NCBI GenBank assembly: GCA_039985655.1
Contig: JBDWSF010000019.1
Coordinates: 1-64,000, forward strand
Direction of reading: 5' to 3'
DNA length: 64,000 bases
Origin: Postechiella sp039985655
GTDB lineage: Bacteria; Bacteroidota; Bacteroidia; Flavobacteriales; Flavobacteriaceae
The notes under the pieces are model-generated. The model had not been told where the DNA came from. It did not search any database and saw only the letters and a program-made list of their open reading frames with translations. Each line of letters starts with the position of its first letter. The first letter of the stretch is position 1. This document shows, piece by piece, positions 49,485-59,493 of this stretch. Position numbers and translations under genes: made by a program.

Positions 49485-52316
49485 ATGAGTCAATTTGAAG
49501 AAAATATTGAAGTAAAAGGTGCCAGAGTGCACAATTTGAAGAATATTGATGTTACTATTCCGAGAGAAAAACTAGTCGTTATTACGGGTTTATCTGGGAG
49601 TGGAAAATCGTCATTGGCCTTCGATACGATTTATGCCGAAGGGCAACGAAGATACATTGAAACATTTTCGGCTTATGCACGTCAGTTTTTAGGTGGACTA
49701 GAACGTCCCGATGTTGATAAAATTGATGGTCTTTCTCCTGTAATTGCCATTGAACAAAAAACAACAAGTAAGTCGCCACGATCTACCGTTGGTACAATAA
49801 CCGAAATTTATGACTTTCTACGTTTATTATTTGCCAGAGCAAGTGATGCGTATAGTTATAATACGGGCGATAAAATGATAGGTTACAGCGATGATCAAAT
49901 TAAGGCACTTATTTTCAAAAACTTTAACGGTAAACGCATTAATATTTTAGCACCTGTTATACGTTCACGTAAAGGGCATTATCGTGAATTGTTCGAACAA
50001 ATTGCAAAACAAGGTTTTGTAAAAGTGAGAACCGATGGTGAAATTAAAGATATCGTTAAGGGCATGAAGCTTGATCGATACAAGGTACATGACATAGAAA
50101 TTGTTATCGATCGTTTAAAAATAGACAACACCGTAGATAACGATAAACGCTTATCAGAAACCATAAACACAGCTATGTACCATGGTGAAGATGTCTTGTT
50201 GGTTATTGACCAAGACACGAATGAAGCGCGTTATTTTAGTCGGAATTTAATGTGTCCGTCTTCAGGGATTTCATATCCAAATCCAGAGCCTAACAATTTC
50301 TCTTTTAATTCACCAAAAGGCGCTTGTGCTAACTGTAATGGTATTGGGGAATTATATCAAGTAAACGAACAAAAAATTATTCCAGACGACAGTCTATCTA
50401 TAAATACGGGAGCACTTGCACCACATGGTCCTGCAAAAAATAGTTGGATTTTTAAACAGTTTGAAACCATTGCACAACGTTTCAACTTTAAATTAACCGA
50501 TGCTTATAACAGTATTCCTGCGGAAGCCAAACAAATGATTTTGTACGGTGGAAATGAAAAATTTTCTGTAGAAAGTAAGACACTAGGCGTTACACGCGAT
50601 TATAAAATTGACTTTGAAGGCGTTGCTAATTTTATAGAAAATCAATATAAAACGGCAGAATCTACCTCGTTAAAACGTTGGGCAAAAGATTACATGGATA
50701 AAATTAAATGTCCAGTTTGCGAAGGTTCTCTTTTAAGAAAAGAATCACTTTACTTCAAAATAAATAATAAAAACATAGCTGAACTTGCTAATACTGATAT
50801 TGTTGAATTAGCCGATTGGTTTAAGGATTTAAACAATCATTTATCTGATAAACAATTAAAAATTGGCGAAGAAGTAGTTAAAGAAATTAAATCGCGTCTT
50901 CAATTTTTATTAGATGTTGGTTTAGATTATTTATCACTTAACCGAAGTTCTAAATCGTTATCTGGTGGAGAAGCTCAGCGTATTCGATTGGCGACACAAA
51001 TTGGTTCACAATTAGTTGGTGTGCTTTATATTTTAGACGAACCCAGTATTGGCTTGCATCAACGTGACAACGAAAAACTTATTAATTCGTTAGAATCGCT
51101 TCGAGATATTGGAAATTCCGTTATAGTTGTCGAGCATGATAAAGATATGATTGAACGTGCCGATTATGTGATTGATATAGGTCCTAAAGCAGGCAAATAC
51201 GGTGGAGAAATTATTAGTATTGGCACACCTAAAGAACTATTAACTCATAATACATTAACAGCCGATTATTTAAACGGAAATAAAGAAATTGAAATCCCTA
51301 AAAAACGCAGAAAAGGAAACGGTAAAACCATAGAAATAAAAGGTTGCACTGGTAATAACCTAAAAAATGTATCGGTAAAATTTCCTTTAGGAAAGATGAT
51401 TGGTGTTACAGGTGTTTCTGGTAGTGGGAAATCGACTTTAATAAACGAAACCCTCTACCCTATTTTAAATGCCTATTATTTTAACGGTGTTAAAAAACCA
51501 ATGCCATACAAAAGCATTAAAGGCTTAGAACATATAGACAAAGTGATTGACATTAATCAGTCGCCCATTGGAAGAACGCCAAGAAGCAACCCTGTTACTT
51601 ACACGGGTACTTTTAGTGAAATTAGAGCTTTATACGCAAAAATACCTGAAGCCATGATTCGTGGTTATAAAGCGGGGCGTTTTAGTTTTAATGTAACGGG
51701 AGGCCGTTGTGAAACCTGTAAAGGCGGTGGTTTGCGTGTTATAGAAATGAATTTCCTACCCGATGTTTATGTAGAATGTGAAAGCTGTCAAGGCAAACGA
51801 TTTAATCGTGAGACTTTAGAAATTCGATACAAAGGAAAATCTATTAGTGATGTTTTAAATATGACTATTAATGACGCCGTTTCCTTTTTCGAACACATTC
51901 CAAAAATTTATAAGAAACTAAAAACCATTCAAGATGTTGGTTTAGGATATATTACTTTAGGGCAGCAAAGCACAACGCTTTCGGGCGGTGAAGCGCAACG
52001 TATTAAGTTAGCAACAGAACTAAGTAAACGCGATACAGGAAACACCTTTTATATTTTAGATGAACCCACAACAGGGCTGCATTTTGAAGATATTCGGGTT
52101 TTAATGATTGTTTTAAACAAATTGGCCGACAAAGGTAACACGGTGCTTATTATCGAGCATAATTTAGATGTTATTAAGACGGTAGATCATATTATAGATA
52201 TTGGTTACGAAGGCGGAAAAGGTGGTGGCGAAATTATTGTTGAAGGCGCTCCTGAAACGGTAGCAAAACACAAAAAAAGCCATACGGCTAAATTTCTAAA
52301 AAAAGAATTACATTAG
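49485..52316 (+). CDS. uvrA: Excinuclease ABC subunit A
   Basis: This 943-residue damage-recognition ATPase of nucleotide-excision repair has two ABC modules, each split by insertions: Walker A GLSGSGKSSLAF (first) and GVSGSGKSTLIN (second), zinc-finger cysteines (CPVCEGS and TCKGGG...CESCQGKRF) and signatures LSGGEAQRIRLATQ and LSGGEAQRIKLATE. The open frame extends back to 49335, but the ATG at 49485 (MSQFEENIEVKGARVHNLKNI) is the right start because the conserved N-terminus begins there. The extra 50 upstream codons are AT-rich and unconserved in character, and 49485 leaves room for the promoter. Confidence 0.97.
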   Translation: MSQFEENIEVKGARVHNLKNIDVTIPREKLVVITGLSGSGKSSLAFDTIYAEGQRRYIETFSAYARQFLGGLERPDVDKIDGLSPVIAIEQKTTSKSPRSTVGTITEIYDFLRLLFARASDAYSYNTGDKMIGYSDDQIKALIFKNFNGKRINILAPVIRSRKGHYRELFEQIAKQGFVKVRTDGEIKDIVKGMKLDRYKVHDIEIVIDRLKIDNTVDNDKRLSETINTAMYHGEDVLLVIDQDTNEARYFSRNLMCPSSGISYPNPEPNNFSFNSPKGACANCNGIGELYQVNEQKIIPDDSLSINTGALAPHGPAKNSWIFKQFETIAQRFNFKLTDAYNSIPAEAKQMILYGGNEKFSVESKTLGVTRDYKIDFEGVANFIENQYKTAESTSLKRWAKDYMDKIKCPVCEGSLLRKESLYFKINNKNIAELANTDIVELADWFKDLNNHLSDKQLKIGEEVVKEIKSRLQFLLDVGLDYLSLNRSSKSLSGGEAQRIRLATQIGSQLVGVLYILDEPSIGLHQRDNEKLINSLESLRDIGNSVIVVEHDKDMIERADYVIDIGPKAGKYGGEIISIGTPKELLTHNTLTADYLNGNKEIEIPKKRRKGNGKTIEIKGCTGNNLKNVSVKFPLGKMIGVTGVSGSGKSTLINETLYPILNAYYFNGVKKPMPYKSIKGLEHIDKVIDINQSPIGRTPRSNPVTYTGTFSEIRALYAKIPEAMIRGYKAGRFSFNVTGGRCETCKGGGLRVIEMNFLPDVYVECESCQGKRFNRETLEIRYKGKSISDVLNMTINDAVSFFEHIPKIYKKLKTIQDVGLGYITLGQQSTTLSGGEAQRIKLATELSKRDTGNTFYILDEPTTGLHFEDIRVLMIVLNKLADKGNTVLIIEHNLDVIKTVDHIIDIGYEGGKGGGEIIVEGAPETVAKHKKSHTAKFLKKELH

Positions 52317-52317
52317 C

Positions 52318-52349
52318 TAGCTCGTCTTTTTTAAAACAAAAGACAGCTA
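52318..52349. terminator. Hairpin after uvrA
   Basis: TAGCT-C-GTCTTTT pairs with AAAAGAC-AGCTA with one bulged C around TTAAAAC. There is no T-run after it, so its strength as terminator is uncertain. Confidence 0.35.
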
Positions 52350-52397
52350 ATAAAACAAATAACATCTAAACTATTTAGACTTAAGATAAAAAAGAAT

Positions 52398-53087
52398 ATG
52401 AGAAACGAAAAACATCATAAAGGTTGGAATGAAATAAAAACAAACGATTCTTGGGCCTTATTTAAAATAATGGGAGAGTTTGTTAATGGTTTTGAAAAAA
52501 TGAGCAAAATTGGACCATGTGTGTCCATCTTTGGATCTGCTAGAACAAAACCAGAAGACAAATACTATGATTTAGCTGTAAAAGTGGCTACTAAAATTGT
52601 AAACCATGGTTATGGTGTTATTACTGGTGGTGGACCAGGTATTATGGAAGCAGGTAATAAAGGCGCACATTTAGGAGGCGGAACATCTGTAGGTCTTAAT
52701 ATTGATTTACCATTCGAGCAACATGACAACCCATATATAGACCACGATAAAAGTTTAGACTTCGATTACTTTTTTGTTAGAAAAGTTATGTTTGTAAAAT
52801 ATTCTCAAGGTTTTGTTGTTATGCCAGGAGGTTTTGGAACCTTAGATGAACTTTTTGAAGCCATTACATTGATACAAACACATAAAATTGAAAAGTTCCC
52901 CATTATTTTAGTTGGAACCGACTTTTGGTCTGGGCTTATGGATTGGGTAAAATCTACGCTTCTAGATAAATTTGGTAATATTAGTGCTAAAGATTTAGAC
53001 TTAATACACTTAGTAGATACAGAAGATGAAGTTATTGACATTTTAGATGCTTTCTATAAAGATTCTGGCTTAAGCCCTAATTTTTAA
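52398..53087 (+). CDS. LOG-family protein (cytokinin riboside 5'-monophosphate phosphoribohydrolase-like)
   Basis: This 229-residue Rossmann-fold protein, often mislabelled lysine decarboxylase, has the LOG signature GGGPGIMEAGNKGA and MPGGFGTLDELFEAITLIQ with the PGGxGTxxE core. These enzymes release a base from nucleoside monophosphates. The N-terminus (MRNEKHHKGWNEIKTNDSWALFKIMGEFVNGFEKM) is a longer helical extension. Regulation and physiological substrate are unknown. Confidence 0.9.
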   Translation: MRNEKHHKGWNEIKTNDSWALFKIMGEFVNGFEKMSKIGPCVSIFGSARTKPEDKYYDLAVKVATKIVNHGYGVITGGGPGIMEAGNKGAHLGGGTSVGLNIDLPFEQHDNPYIDHDKSLDFDYFFVRKVMFVKYSQGFVVMPGGFGTLDELFEAITLIQTHKIEKFPIILVGTDFWSGLMDWVKSTLLDKFGNISAKDLDLIHLVDTEDEVIDILDAFYKDSGLSPNF

Positions 53088-53227
53088 TACCATCCTTTTT
53101 TATTATGCGTTAACACTAAAAACAGATAAAGCATAACATTCATCAATCAAATTAACCCATATAATTTATTATATTGCGAATCGCCTTAAACAAATGAATA
53201 TTAACCTTTTAATGTTAGAAAAATAAA

Positions 53228-56062
53228 TTGAAATTACGTTTAGTAAGTTACTTGGTACTATTTTTTGTTAGCACGATGGCTTTTGGTCAAAATAAAATTG
53301 ATTTAGAAGCTTACTTTGATGTGGATATTCGCCAAATTAAAATATCTCAAACCATTGAATATTATAATGATTCTAATGACGAATTAAACACCATCTATTT
53401 AAATGATTGGAATAATAGTTACGCTACCAAAAGCACACCGTTAGCGAAACGGTTGGCGGACGAATACAATAACAAATTCCACCTTGCAAAAAACGAAGAC
53501 CGAGGATATTCTGTTATCGCTTCTATTAAACAAAAAAAGCAAGACCTCATATTTCAACAAATAAAAAACCAAATAGACATTATTAAAGTTGAATTAGCTC
53601 AACCGGTTAAGCCTAACACATCTTATACCATCAATCTAGAATATACCGTTAAAATTCCTAAAGATAAATTTACGAGTTACGGAATAACAACCGAAGGTAA
53701 TTTCAACCTAAGGTATTGGTACATAACTCCTGCTGTTTATAATGGGGCATGGCAATATTATAGTAATAAAAACTTAGATGATTTATTTATTCCTAAATCT
53801 GATATTACATTAAAAATAGAATATCCAAAAGAATATAAAATTACTTCCGAATTAAACATTATTGAGTCGATAGAACACACAAACAATCAAATCGTTACGC
53901 TTCACGGAAAAGACAGAGTCAATAACAAGCTTTTTTTAAGTAAAGCATCAAAATACAAATCACTTAAAAGCGAGAAACTTGATGTTATATCTGATGTTAC
54001 TGATAACAATTTAGAATTAATTGATAGGGTTTTAATTTCTGAAAGAATAAATGATTATATATTTAAAAACCTTGGCGATTATCCACACGAGAAAATACTT
54101 TTAACTGAAATTGATAATGAAAAAGATCCCGTTTATGGTTTAAATTTTTTACCAAATTTTATACAACCATATCCTGATAACTTCAAATACGAGCTAAAAC
54201 TATTAAAACTTACACTTCATAATTATCTTGAAAATACACTTCTAATAAACCCACGAAAAGATCAGTGGTTAACCGACGGTATTCAAACTTACTATTTAAT
54301 AAAATATGTAGAAGAAAACTATCCAGATATGAAGTTTTTAGGGACTTTGTCCAATTTTTGGGGCGTACGTTCTTTTCATGCAGCAGATTTAAATTATAAC
54401 GACAAATACACTTTGGCGTTTATGATTATGGCTAGAACAAATAGAGATCAACCATTAAGCATGCAAAAAGATTCTCTTTTAAAATTCAATAAAAATATTT
54501 CGGGAAAATATAAAGCAGGTATAGGACTTAAATATTTAGACGATTTTATAAATCATGATGTTATAGAAACGTCTATTAAATCTTTTTTAGAAAAAACAAA
54601 ACTTAAAGAAACAAACACCAAAGATTTTGAAAGACACATTAAATCTAAAACGGATAAGAATGTAGATTGGTTTTTTAGTGATTATCTTAAAACAAGAAAA
54701 AAGATAGATTTCAAAATTAAAAATGTTTCAAAAAGTGATGATTCTATAACGCTTACTATAAAAAATAAGCGTAAAAACAACATGCCTATATCGTTATTCT
54801 CATTAAAGAATGATAGTATTGTGTCCAAATTATGGGTTGAAAATATTAATAACGAAAAAACAATTACTATACCTAGGAACGATAGTGACAAATTAGTTTT
54901 AAACTATAACAATGCGGTACCTGAGTATAACTTAAGAGATAACTGGAAATCACTAAAAGGCTTCTTCTTTAATAATAAACCAGTGCAATTCAGACTTTTT
55001 AAAGACGTTGAAGATCCGTATTACAATCAAATATTTTTTATGCCCATTGCCGAATTCAATAATATTTATGACGGTATAACCTTGGGAACTCGAGTTTATA
55101 ACACCACACTTTTAAGAAAAAAACTGTTTTATAAACTAGAACCAAAGTATTCTTTAAAATCAAGATCGCTCACTGGTTCTGTTGCAGCATCATTCTCTCA
55201 TAATATAGAAAACAGCAACCTGTATTTAATAAATTATGGTATTGGTGGTAGCTATAGTTCATATGCTGAAGATTCATTCGTTAGAAAAATCACCCCCTCT
55301 ATAAGATTTAGATTTAGACAGGATAACGATTTTAGATCTAATAAAAAAGAATCTATATTTGTCAGGTATGTAGATATAAAACGAAACGAATCTCCTTTAA
55401 TTATAGCAACAACTTCGCAACCTGATTACTCTATATTTAATGCACGTTATATCAAATCGAACGATAATCTAATAAACTTTAGCAGATGGTATACCGATTT
55501 TCAAATAGGAAAAAACTTTAGCAAAGTAGCCTTAAATTACGAATACCGTCGTTTATTTGAAAGCAACAGACAATTCAATTTTCGTGTGTTTGCAGGCACT
55601 TTTCTTAGTAATAACAATGATGCAAGCTCAAGAGACTACTTTAGCTTTGCTCTAGATAGACCAACCGATTATTTATTTGATTACCCTTATTTAGGCCGAT
55701 CTGAAGATTCTGGTATATTTAGTCAACAATACATTACAGCAGAAGGCGGATTTAAATCTAAGCTAGAAACACCGTTTGCAAACCAATGGATTACTACCAT
55801 AAACGCAAGTACAACCTTGTGGAAATATATTCTCGCTTATGGAGACGTTGGGTTTCTAAAGAATAAATCTAACAACCCAAAGTTTGTATACGACTCTGGA
55901 GTTAGAGTCAATTTAGTTACCGATTATTTTGAAATTTACTTCCCAATCTACTCCAATCTTGGATGGGAAATTGGGCAACCAAAATACAGTCAAAATATTC
56001 GATTTAAATTCACTTTAGATCCGCAAGCATTACTTGGTCTTTTTAGAAGAAAATGGTATTAA
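53228..56062 (+). CDS. Outer-membrane M1-like (pseudo)peptidase with C-terminal beta-barrel
   Basis: This 944-residue protein has a signal peptide (ending AFGQ). Residues about 22-250 are beta-sandwich, like the N-domain of M1 aminopeptidases (ISQTIEYYNDSNDELNTIYLNDWNNSY). The region 329-356 corresponds in position to the zinc site but reads TLHNYLENTLLI then QWLTDGIQTYY: the HExxH and following Glu are missing, so hydrolysis is unlikely. From about residue 625 to the end the sequence alternates short strands rich in Tyr, Arg and Asn and finishes LLGLFRRKWY, like an outer-membrane barrel with a terminal aromatic. The start is TTG; an in-frame TAG lies just upstream. Confidence 0.78.
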   Translation: MKLRLVSYLVLFFVSTMAFGQNKIDLEAYFDVDIRQIKISQTIEYYNDSNDELNTIYLNDWNNSYATKSTPLAKRLADEYNNKFHLAKNEDRGYSVIASIKQKKQDLIFQQIKNQIDIIKVELAQPVKPNTSYTINLEYTVKIPKDKFTSYGITTEGNFNLRYWYITPAVYNGAWQYYSNKNLDDLFIPKSDITLKIEYPKEYKITSELNIIESIEHTNNQIVTLHGKDRVNNKLFLSKASKYKSLKSEKLDVISDVTDNNLELIDRVLISERINDYIFKNLGDYPHEKILLTEIDNEKDPVYGLNFLPNFIQPYPDNFKYELKLLKLTLHNYLENTLLINPRKDQWLTDGIQTYYLIKYVEENYPDMKFLGTLSNFWGVRSFHAADLNYNDKYTLAFMIMARTNRDQPLSMQKDSLLKFNKNISGKYKAGIGLKYLDDFINHDVIETSIKSFLEKTKLKETNTKDFERHIKSKTDKNVDWFFSDYLKTRKKIDFKIKNVSKSDDSITLTIKNKRKNNMPISLFSLKNDSIVSKLWVENINNEKTITIPRNDSDKLVLNYNNAVPEYNLRDNWKSLKGFFFNNKPVQFRLFKDVEDPYYNQIFFMPIAEFNNIYDGITLGTRVYNTTLLRKKLFYKLEPKYSLKSRSLTGSVAASFSHNIENSNLYLINYGIGGSYSSYAEDSFVRKITPSIRFRFRQDNDFRSNKKESIFVRYVDIKRNESPLIIATTSQPDYSIFNARYIKSNDNLINFSRWYTDFQIGKNFSKVALNYEYRRLFESNRQFNFRVFAGTFLSNNNDASSRDYFSFALDRPTDYLFDYPYLGRSEDSGIFSQQYITAEGGFKSKLETPFANQWITTINASTTLWKYILAYGDVGFLKNKSNNPKFVYDSGVRVNLVTDYFEIYFPIYSNLGWEIGQPKYSQNIRFKFTLDPQALLGLFRRKWY

Positions 56063-56181
56063 ATTAATCATATTATTGTTTTTTTTATTACAAATCAATG
56101 TTTTTATTAAATTATTCTCATTTATACAACCTATTTAAATTATATCTTTAAAAATATCACAATATTTTGAAGATATAATAA

Positions 56182-56212
56182 TTGCTAAAATCATAAACTT
56201 TGACTAACTTTG
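56182..56212 (+). promoter_or_regulatory. Promoter of the E1 dehydrogenase gene
   Basis: TTG (56182-56184), 20 bases, then TAACTTTG (56205-56212), an exact TAnnTTTG. The start near 56219 gives a leader of about 16 bases. Confidence 0.7.
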
Positions 56213-56234
56213 TTGCACGTGAAACCCTATTAAC

Positions 56235-58646
56235 ATGCAAACCCTTCCTGATTCGAAAAACAACATATCATTTGATGACTTTAAAGCAGAAGTATTAAAT
56301 GATTATAGAATAGCTGTACAAAGCAGAGCATGTAGTTTATTAGGTCGAAGAGAAGTTCTAACTGGAAAAGCAAAGTTTGGCATTTTTGGTGATGGAAAAG
56401 AGGTGCCGCAATTAGCCATGGCAAAAGCCTTTAAAAAAGGAGATTGGCGGTCTGGTTATTATCGCGATCAAACGTTTATGATGGCGATTGGCGAATTAAC
56501 GGTAGAACAATTTTTTGCTGGGTTATATGCAAATACCGATTTAACTTTAGAACCCATGTCTGCAGGTCGCCAAATGGGTGGTCATTTTGTAACACACAGT
56601 TTAAACGAAAATGGCGATTGGAACGATCTCACAAAACAATACAATTCTAGTGCAGACATTTCGCCTACAGCAGGACAAATGCCTCGCTTATTAGGCTTAG
56701 CACAAGCTTCAAAAATATATAGATTAGATAAAGATATTAACGCTTCCAAATTTTCTGTAAATGGAAATGAAGTCGCTTGGGGCACCATTGGCAATGCTAG
56801 TACTAGCGAAGGTTTATTTTTTGAAACTATCAATGCAGCAGGAGTTTTACAAGTTCCTATGGTTGTTAGTGTTTGGGATGATGAATACGGTATTTCGGTA
56901 CATGCAAGACATCAAACAACTAAAGAAAATATATCTGAAATATTAAAAGGGTTTCAACGTGACAGTGAGAATAAAGGGTATGAAATTCTTCGTGTAAAAG
57001 GATGGGATTATGCAAATATTGTTGAAACCTATCAAGAAGCAGCAAAAATTGCAAGGGAGGAATATGTTCCAGTTTTAATACATGTTTTAGAACTAACGCA
57101 ACCTCAAGGACACTCTACTTCTGGCTCGCACGAACGCTACAAAAATAAAAAACGTTTGCTTTGGGAAAAAGAACGCGATTGTAATACAAAAATGCGTGCG
57201 TGGATTATAGAAAGCGGTATTGCATCAAACGAAGCGCTAACAGCAATAGAGAGGACTATAAAAAGAGAAGTTAAGCAAAGTAGAAATAAAGCTTGGGAAA
57301 CGTTTGTAAAACCCGTTCAACAAGAACAAAAAAGTGTTTTATCTATTTTAAATAATGTAGCTGAGAAAAGCGTTAACGGTGTTTTTATTTCAAAATTAAA
57401 AGACGATTTAACTAAAATAAACGAGCCCACTCGAAAAGAAATTTTAATGCATGCGAGAAAAGCATTAAGATATACTATCGGAGAAACAAACACAGAAAAA
57501 CAGTTACTTTCAAATTGGATAGATACTTATTTTAAAGACATTCAGCCTAAATTTAGTTCACACCTTTATTGTGAAACAGATAAATCAGCCCTTAATGTTA
57601 GTGAAATTAAACCCACTTACGATGACGAATTGCAACAAGTTGATGGTCGAATAATTATTAGAGATAATTTTGATGCCATTTTTCAAAAATACCCAGAAGC
57701 ACTCATTTTTGGTGAAGACACAGGTAATATTGGCGATGTAAACCAAGGCTTAGAAGGTTTACAAGAAAAATATGGTGAGCAACGCGTTGCAGATACTGGT
57801 ATTAGAGAAGCAACCATCATTGGACAAGGTATCGGTATGGCTCTAAGAGGACTCCGCCCTATTGCCGAAATTCAGTATTTAGACTATATGCTGTATGCGT
57901 TACAAATTGTTAGTGACGATTTATCAACACTTCATTATAGAACCAAAGGAAGACAAAAAGCACCTTTAATTATAAGAACACGTGGTCATAGACTAGAAGG
58001 TATTTGGCACTCGGGCTCTCAAATGGGAGGCATCTTAAATTTAATACGTGGTGTTTATGTTTTGGTGCCTAGAAACATGACAAAAGCTGCAGGTTTTTAC
58101 AATACATTATTACAAAGTGACGATCCAGCTCTTGTTGTAGAATGCCTTAACGGTTATAGATTAAAAGAAAACAGGCCAACCAATATGGGCAACTTTAAAA
58201 CTCCTATTGGCGTGGTAGAAACGGTAAAAACGGGTAACGATATCACTTTAGTCTCTTACGGATCGACATTGCGTATTGTAGAACAAACAGCTAAAGAACT
58301 TACTAGTGTTGGTATTGATGTTGAAATTATAGATATACAATCTTTAATTCCTTTTGATTTGAAGCACGATATCTGCAAAAGTATAGCAAAAACAAATCGA
58401 TTAATGATTATTGATGAAGATGTTCCTGGTGGAGCATCGGCATACATTTTAAATGAGATATTAAATACTCAAAACGCTTATCAATACTTAGATAGCCAAC
58501 CAAAAACGTTAACCGCAAAAGCACATAGACCTGCATATGGTAATGACGGAGACTATTTCTCTAAACCGTCAGCCGAAGATATATTCGAAGCCGTTTATAG
58601 TGTTATGCATGAATCTAATGCAAATGAGTTTCCAAAATTGAGATAA
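56235..58646 (+). CDS. Branched-chain 2-oxoacid dehydrogenase E1, alpha-beta fusion
   Basis: This 803-residue thiamine-diphosphate enzyme decarboxylates 2-oxo acids and passes the acyl group to an E2 lipoyl protein. The E1-alpha half (about 20-400) has LGRREVLTGKAKFGIFGDGKEVPQ, the TPP region GTIGNASTSEGLFFETINAAG and the WDDEYGISVHARHQ loop. The E1-beta half (about 475-795) has GEDTGNIGDVNQGLEGLQEKYG, GIREATIIGQGIGMALRG and DEDVPGGASAYIL. In many organisms the halves are separate; fused forms occur in Bacteroidota. The usual GDG/GDA aspartate is Asn187. Fusion to one gene suggests strict 1:1 stoichiometry. E2 and E3 are not nearby. Confidence 0.92.
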   Translation: MQTLPDSKNNISFDDFKAEVLNDYRIAVQSRACSLLGRREVLTGKAKFGIFGDGKEVPQLAMAKAFKKGDWRSGYYRDQTFMMAIGELTVEQFFAGLYANTDLTLEPMSAGRQMGGHFVTHSLNENGDWNDLTKQYNSSADISPTAGQMPRLLGLAQASKIYRLDKDINASKFSVNGNEVAWGTIGNASTSEGLFFETINAAGVLQVPMVVSVWDDEYGISVHARHQTTKENISEILKGFQRDSENKGYEILRVKGWDYANIVETYQEAAKIAREEYVPVLIHVLELTQPQGHSTSGSHERYKNKKRLLWEKERDCNTKMRAWIIESGIASNEALTAIERTIKREVKQSRNKAWETFVKPVQQEQKSVLSILNNVAEKSVNGVFISKLKDDLTKINEPTRKEILMHARKALRYTIGETNTEKQLLSNWIDTYFKDIQPKFSSHLYCETDKSALNVSEIKPTYDDELQQVDGRIIIRDNFDAIFQKYPEALIFGEDTGNIGDVNQGLEGLQEKYGEQRVADTGIREATIIGQGIGMALRGLRPIAEIQYLDYMLYALQIVSDDLSTLHYRTKGRQKAPLIIRTRGHRLEGIWHSGSQMGGILNLIRGVYVLVPRNMTKAAGFYNTLLQSDDPALVVECLNGYRLKENRPTNMGNFKTPIGVVETVKTGNDITLVSYGSTLRIVEQTAKELTSVGIDVEIIDIQSLIPFDLKHDICKSIAKTNRLMIIDEDVPGGASAYILNEILNTQNAYQYLDSQPKTLTAKAHRPAYGNDGDYFSKPSAEDIFEAVYSVMHESNANEFPKLR

Positions 58647-58731
58647 TAATTCTACTGTATATTTTATTGTTTGGCATGAGTTAATACGTGTTTACCGAAA
58701 TTTATTGCATTCATTTTACTATTGGTTTTCT

Positions 58732-58755
58732 TTTGATATCAAATAACTAAATTTG
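58732..58755 (+). promoter_or_regulatory. Palindrome and -7 box before the lipoprotein/LytS/LytTR operon
   Basis: TTTGATATCAAA (58732-58743) is a perfect palindrome. TAAATTTG (58748-58755) fits TAnnTTTG, with TTG at 58722-58724 (23-base spacing, long). Initiation would fall around 58761-58762, at or next to the ATG at 58762, which would make the mRNA leaderless. Confidence 0.4.
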
Positions 58756-58761
58756 ATTATT

Positions 58762-59487
58762 ATGAAAACACGCATCCTAATTTGTATAACTGCACTAATA
58801 CTTCTAAACTCTTGTATTGTAAATTCTTTATTTCCATTCTTCACACAAGATACTATTAGCTTTGAAAAAGCTTTTTTAGGTATTTGGGAAGATAAAAAAA
58901 ACAAGAGTAATCGATGGATCGTTGCTTCTGTTGAAGACGTCTATCAAAATGCAAAAGATAAAGCAGAAGAAAAAGACATTGTTTCTTATAATAAATATAA
59001 AAAAGGATACTATATTTTTTATGAAGAAAAAAGCGAAGATCGCACAACTGCTTTTTTAGCTATGCCCTTCAAAATAAACAATCAACTATTTCTTGACTTT
59101 ATACCATTATTTTATGATATAAACAATACCTCTTTAGAATCTCATCATTTAGTACCAACCCATTCTTTAGTCAAATTTGATATCTTAGATAATAATACTA
59201 TTGATATAAAATGGTTCTCCTCCGATAAGTTAGAAGGATTAATTAAAAATAATAGAATCAAGATTAGTTATGAAAAAATTGATGTAAGCGGTGATAAATA
59301 TCTACTTACAGCGCCCTCAAATGAGTTACAAAAATTCATTAAAAAATATATGGTATCTAATGATGCTAATAAATGGAAAACAGATATAAAATTTAATTTA
59401 AAAAGAACCAAATCACCTGAAGAGTCATTAGATTTAATTAAAAAAATCATGAATGATAAAGCTGATTTAAGTGGTAAACATTTTTAA
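58762..59487 (+). CDS. Lipoprotein of unknown function, first gene of a two-component operon
   Basis: This 241-residue lipoprotein has an N-terminal signal MKTRILICITALILLNSC with lipobox ending in Cys18. The mature part is Lys-rich with long strands (RWIVASVEDVYQ, YKKGYYIFYEEKSEDRTTAFLAMPFKINNQLFLDFIPLFYD), no recognised domain. An in-frame TTG nine bases earlier is an alternative start but ATG is preferred. It ends six bases before the sensor kinase gene, so it is probably sensed, modulated by or part of the same signalling unit. Confidence 0.72.
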   Translation: MKTRILICITALILLNSCIVNSLFPFFTQDTISFEKAFLGIWEDKKNKSNRWIVASVEDVYQNAKDKAEEKDIVSYNKYKKGYYIFYEEKSEDRTTAFLAMPFKINNQLFLDFIPLFYDINNTSLESHHLVPTHSLVKFDILDNNTIDIKWFSSDKLEGLIKNNRIKISYEKIDVSGDKYLLTAPSNELQKFIKKYMVSNDANKWKTDIKFNLKRTKSPEESLDLIKKIMNDKADLSGKHF

Positions 59488-59493
59488 TCATAA

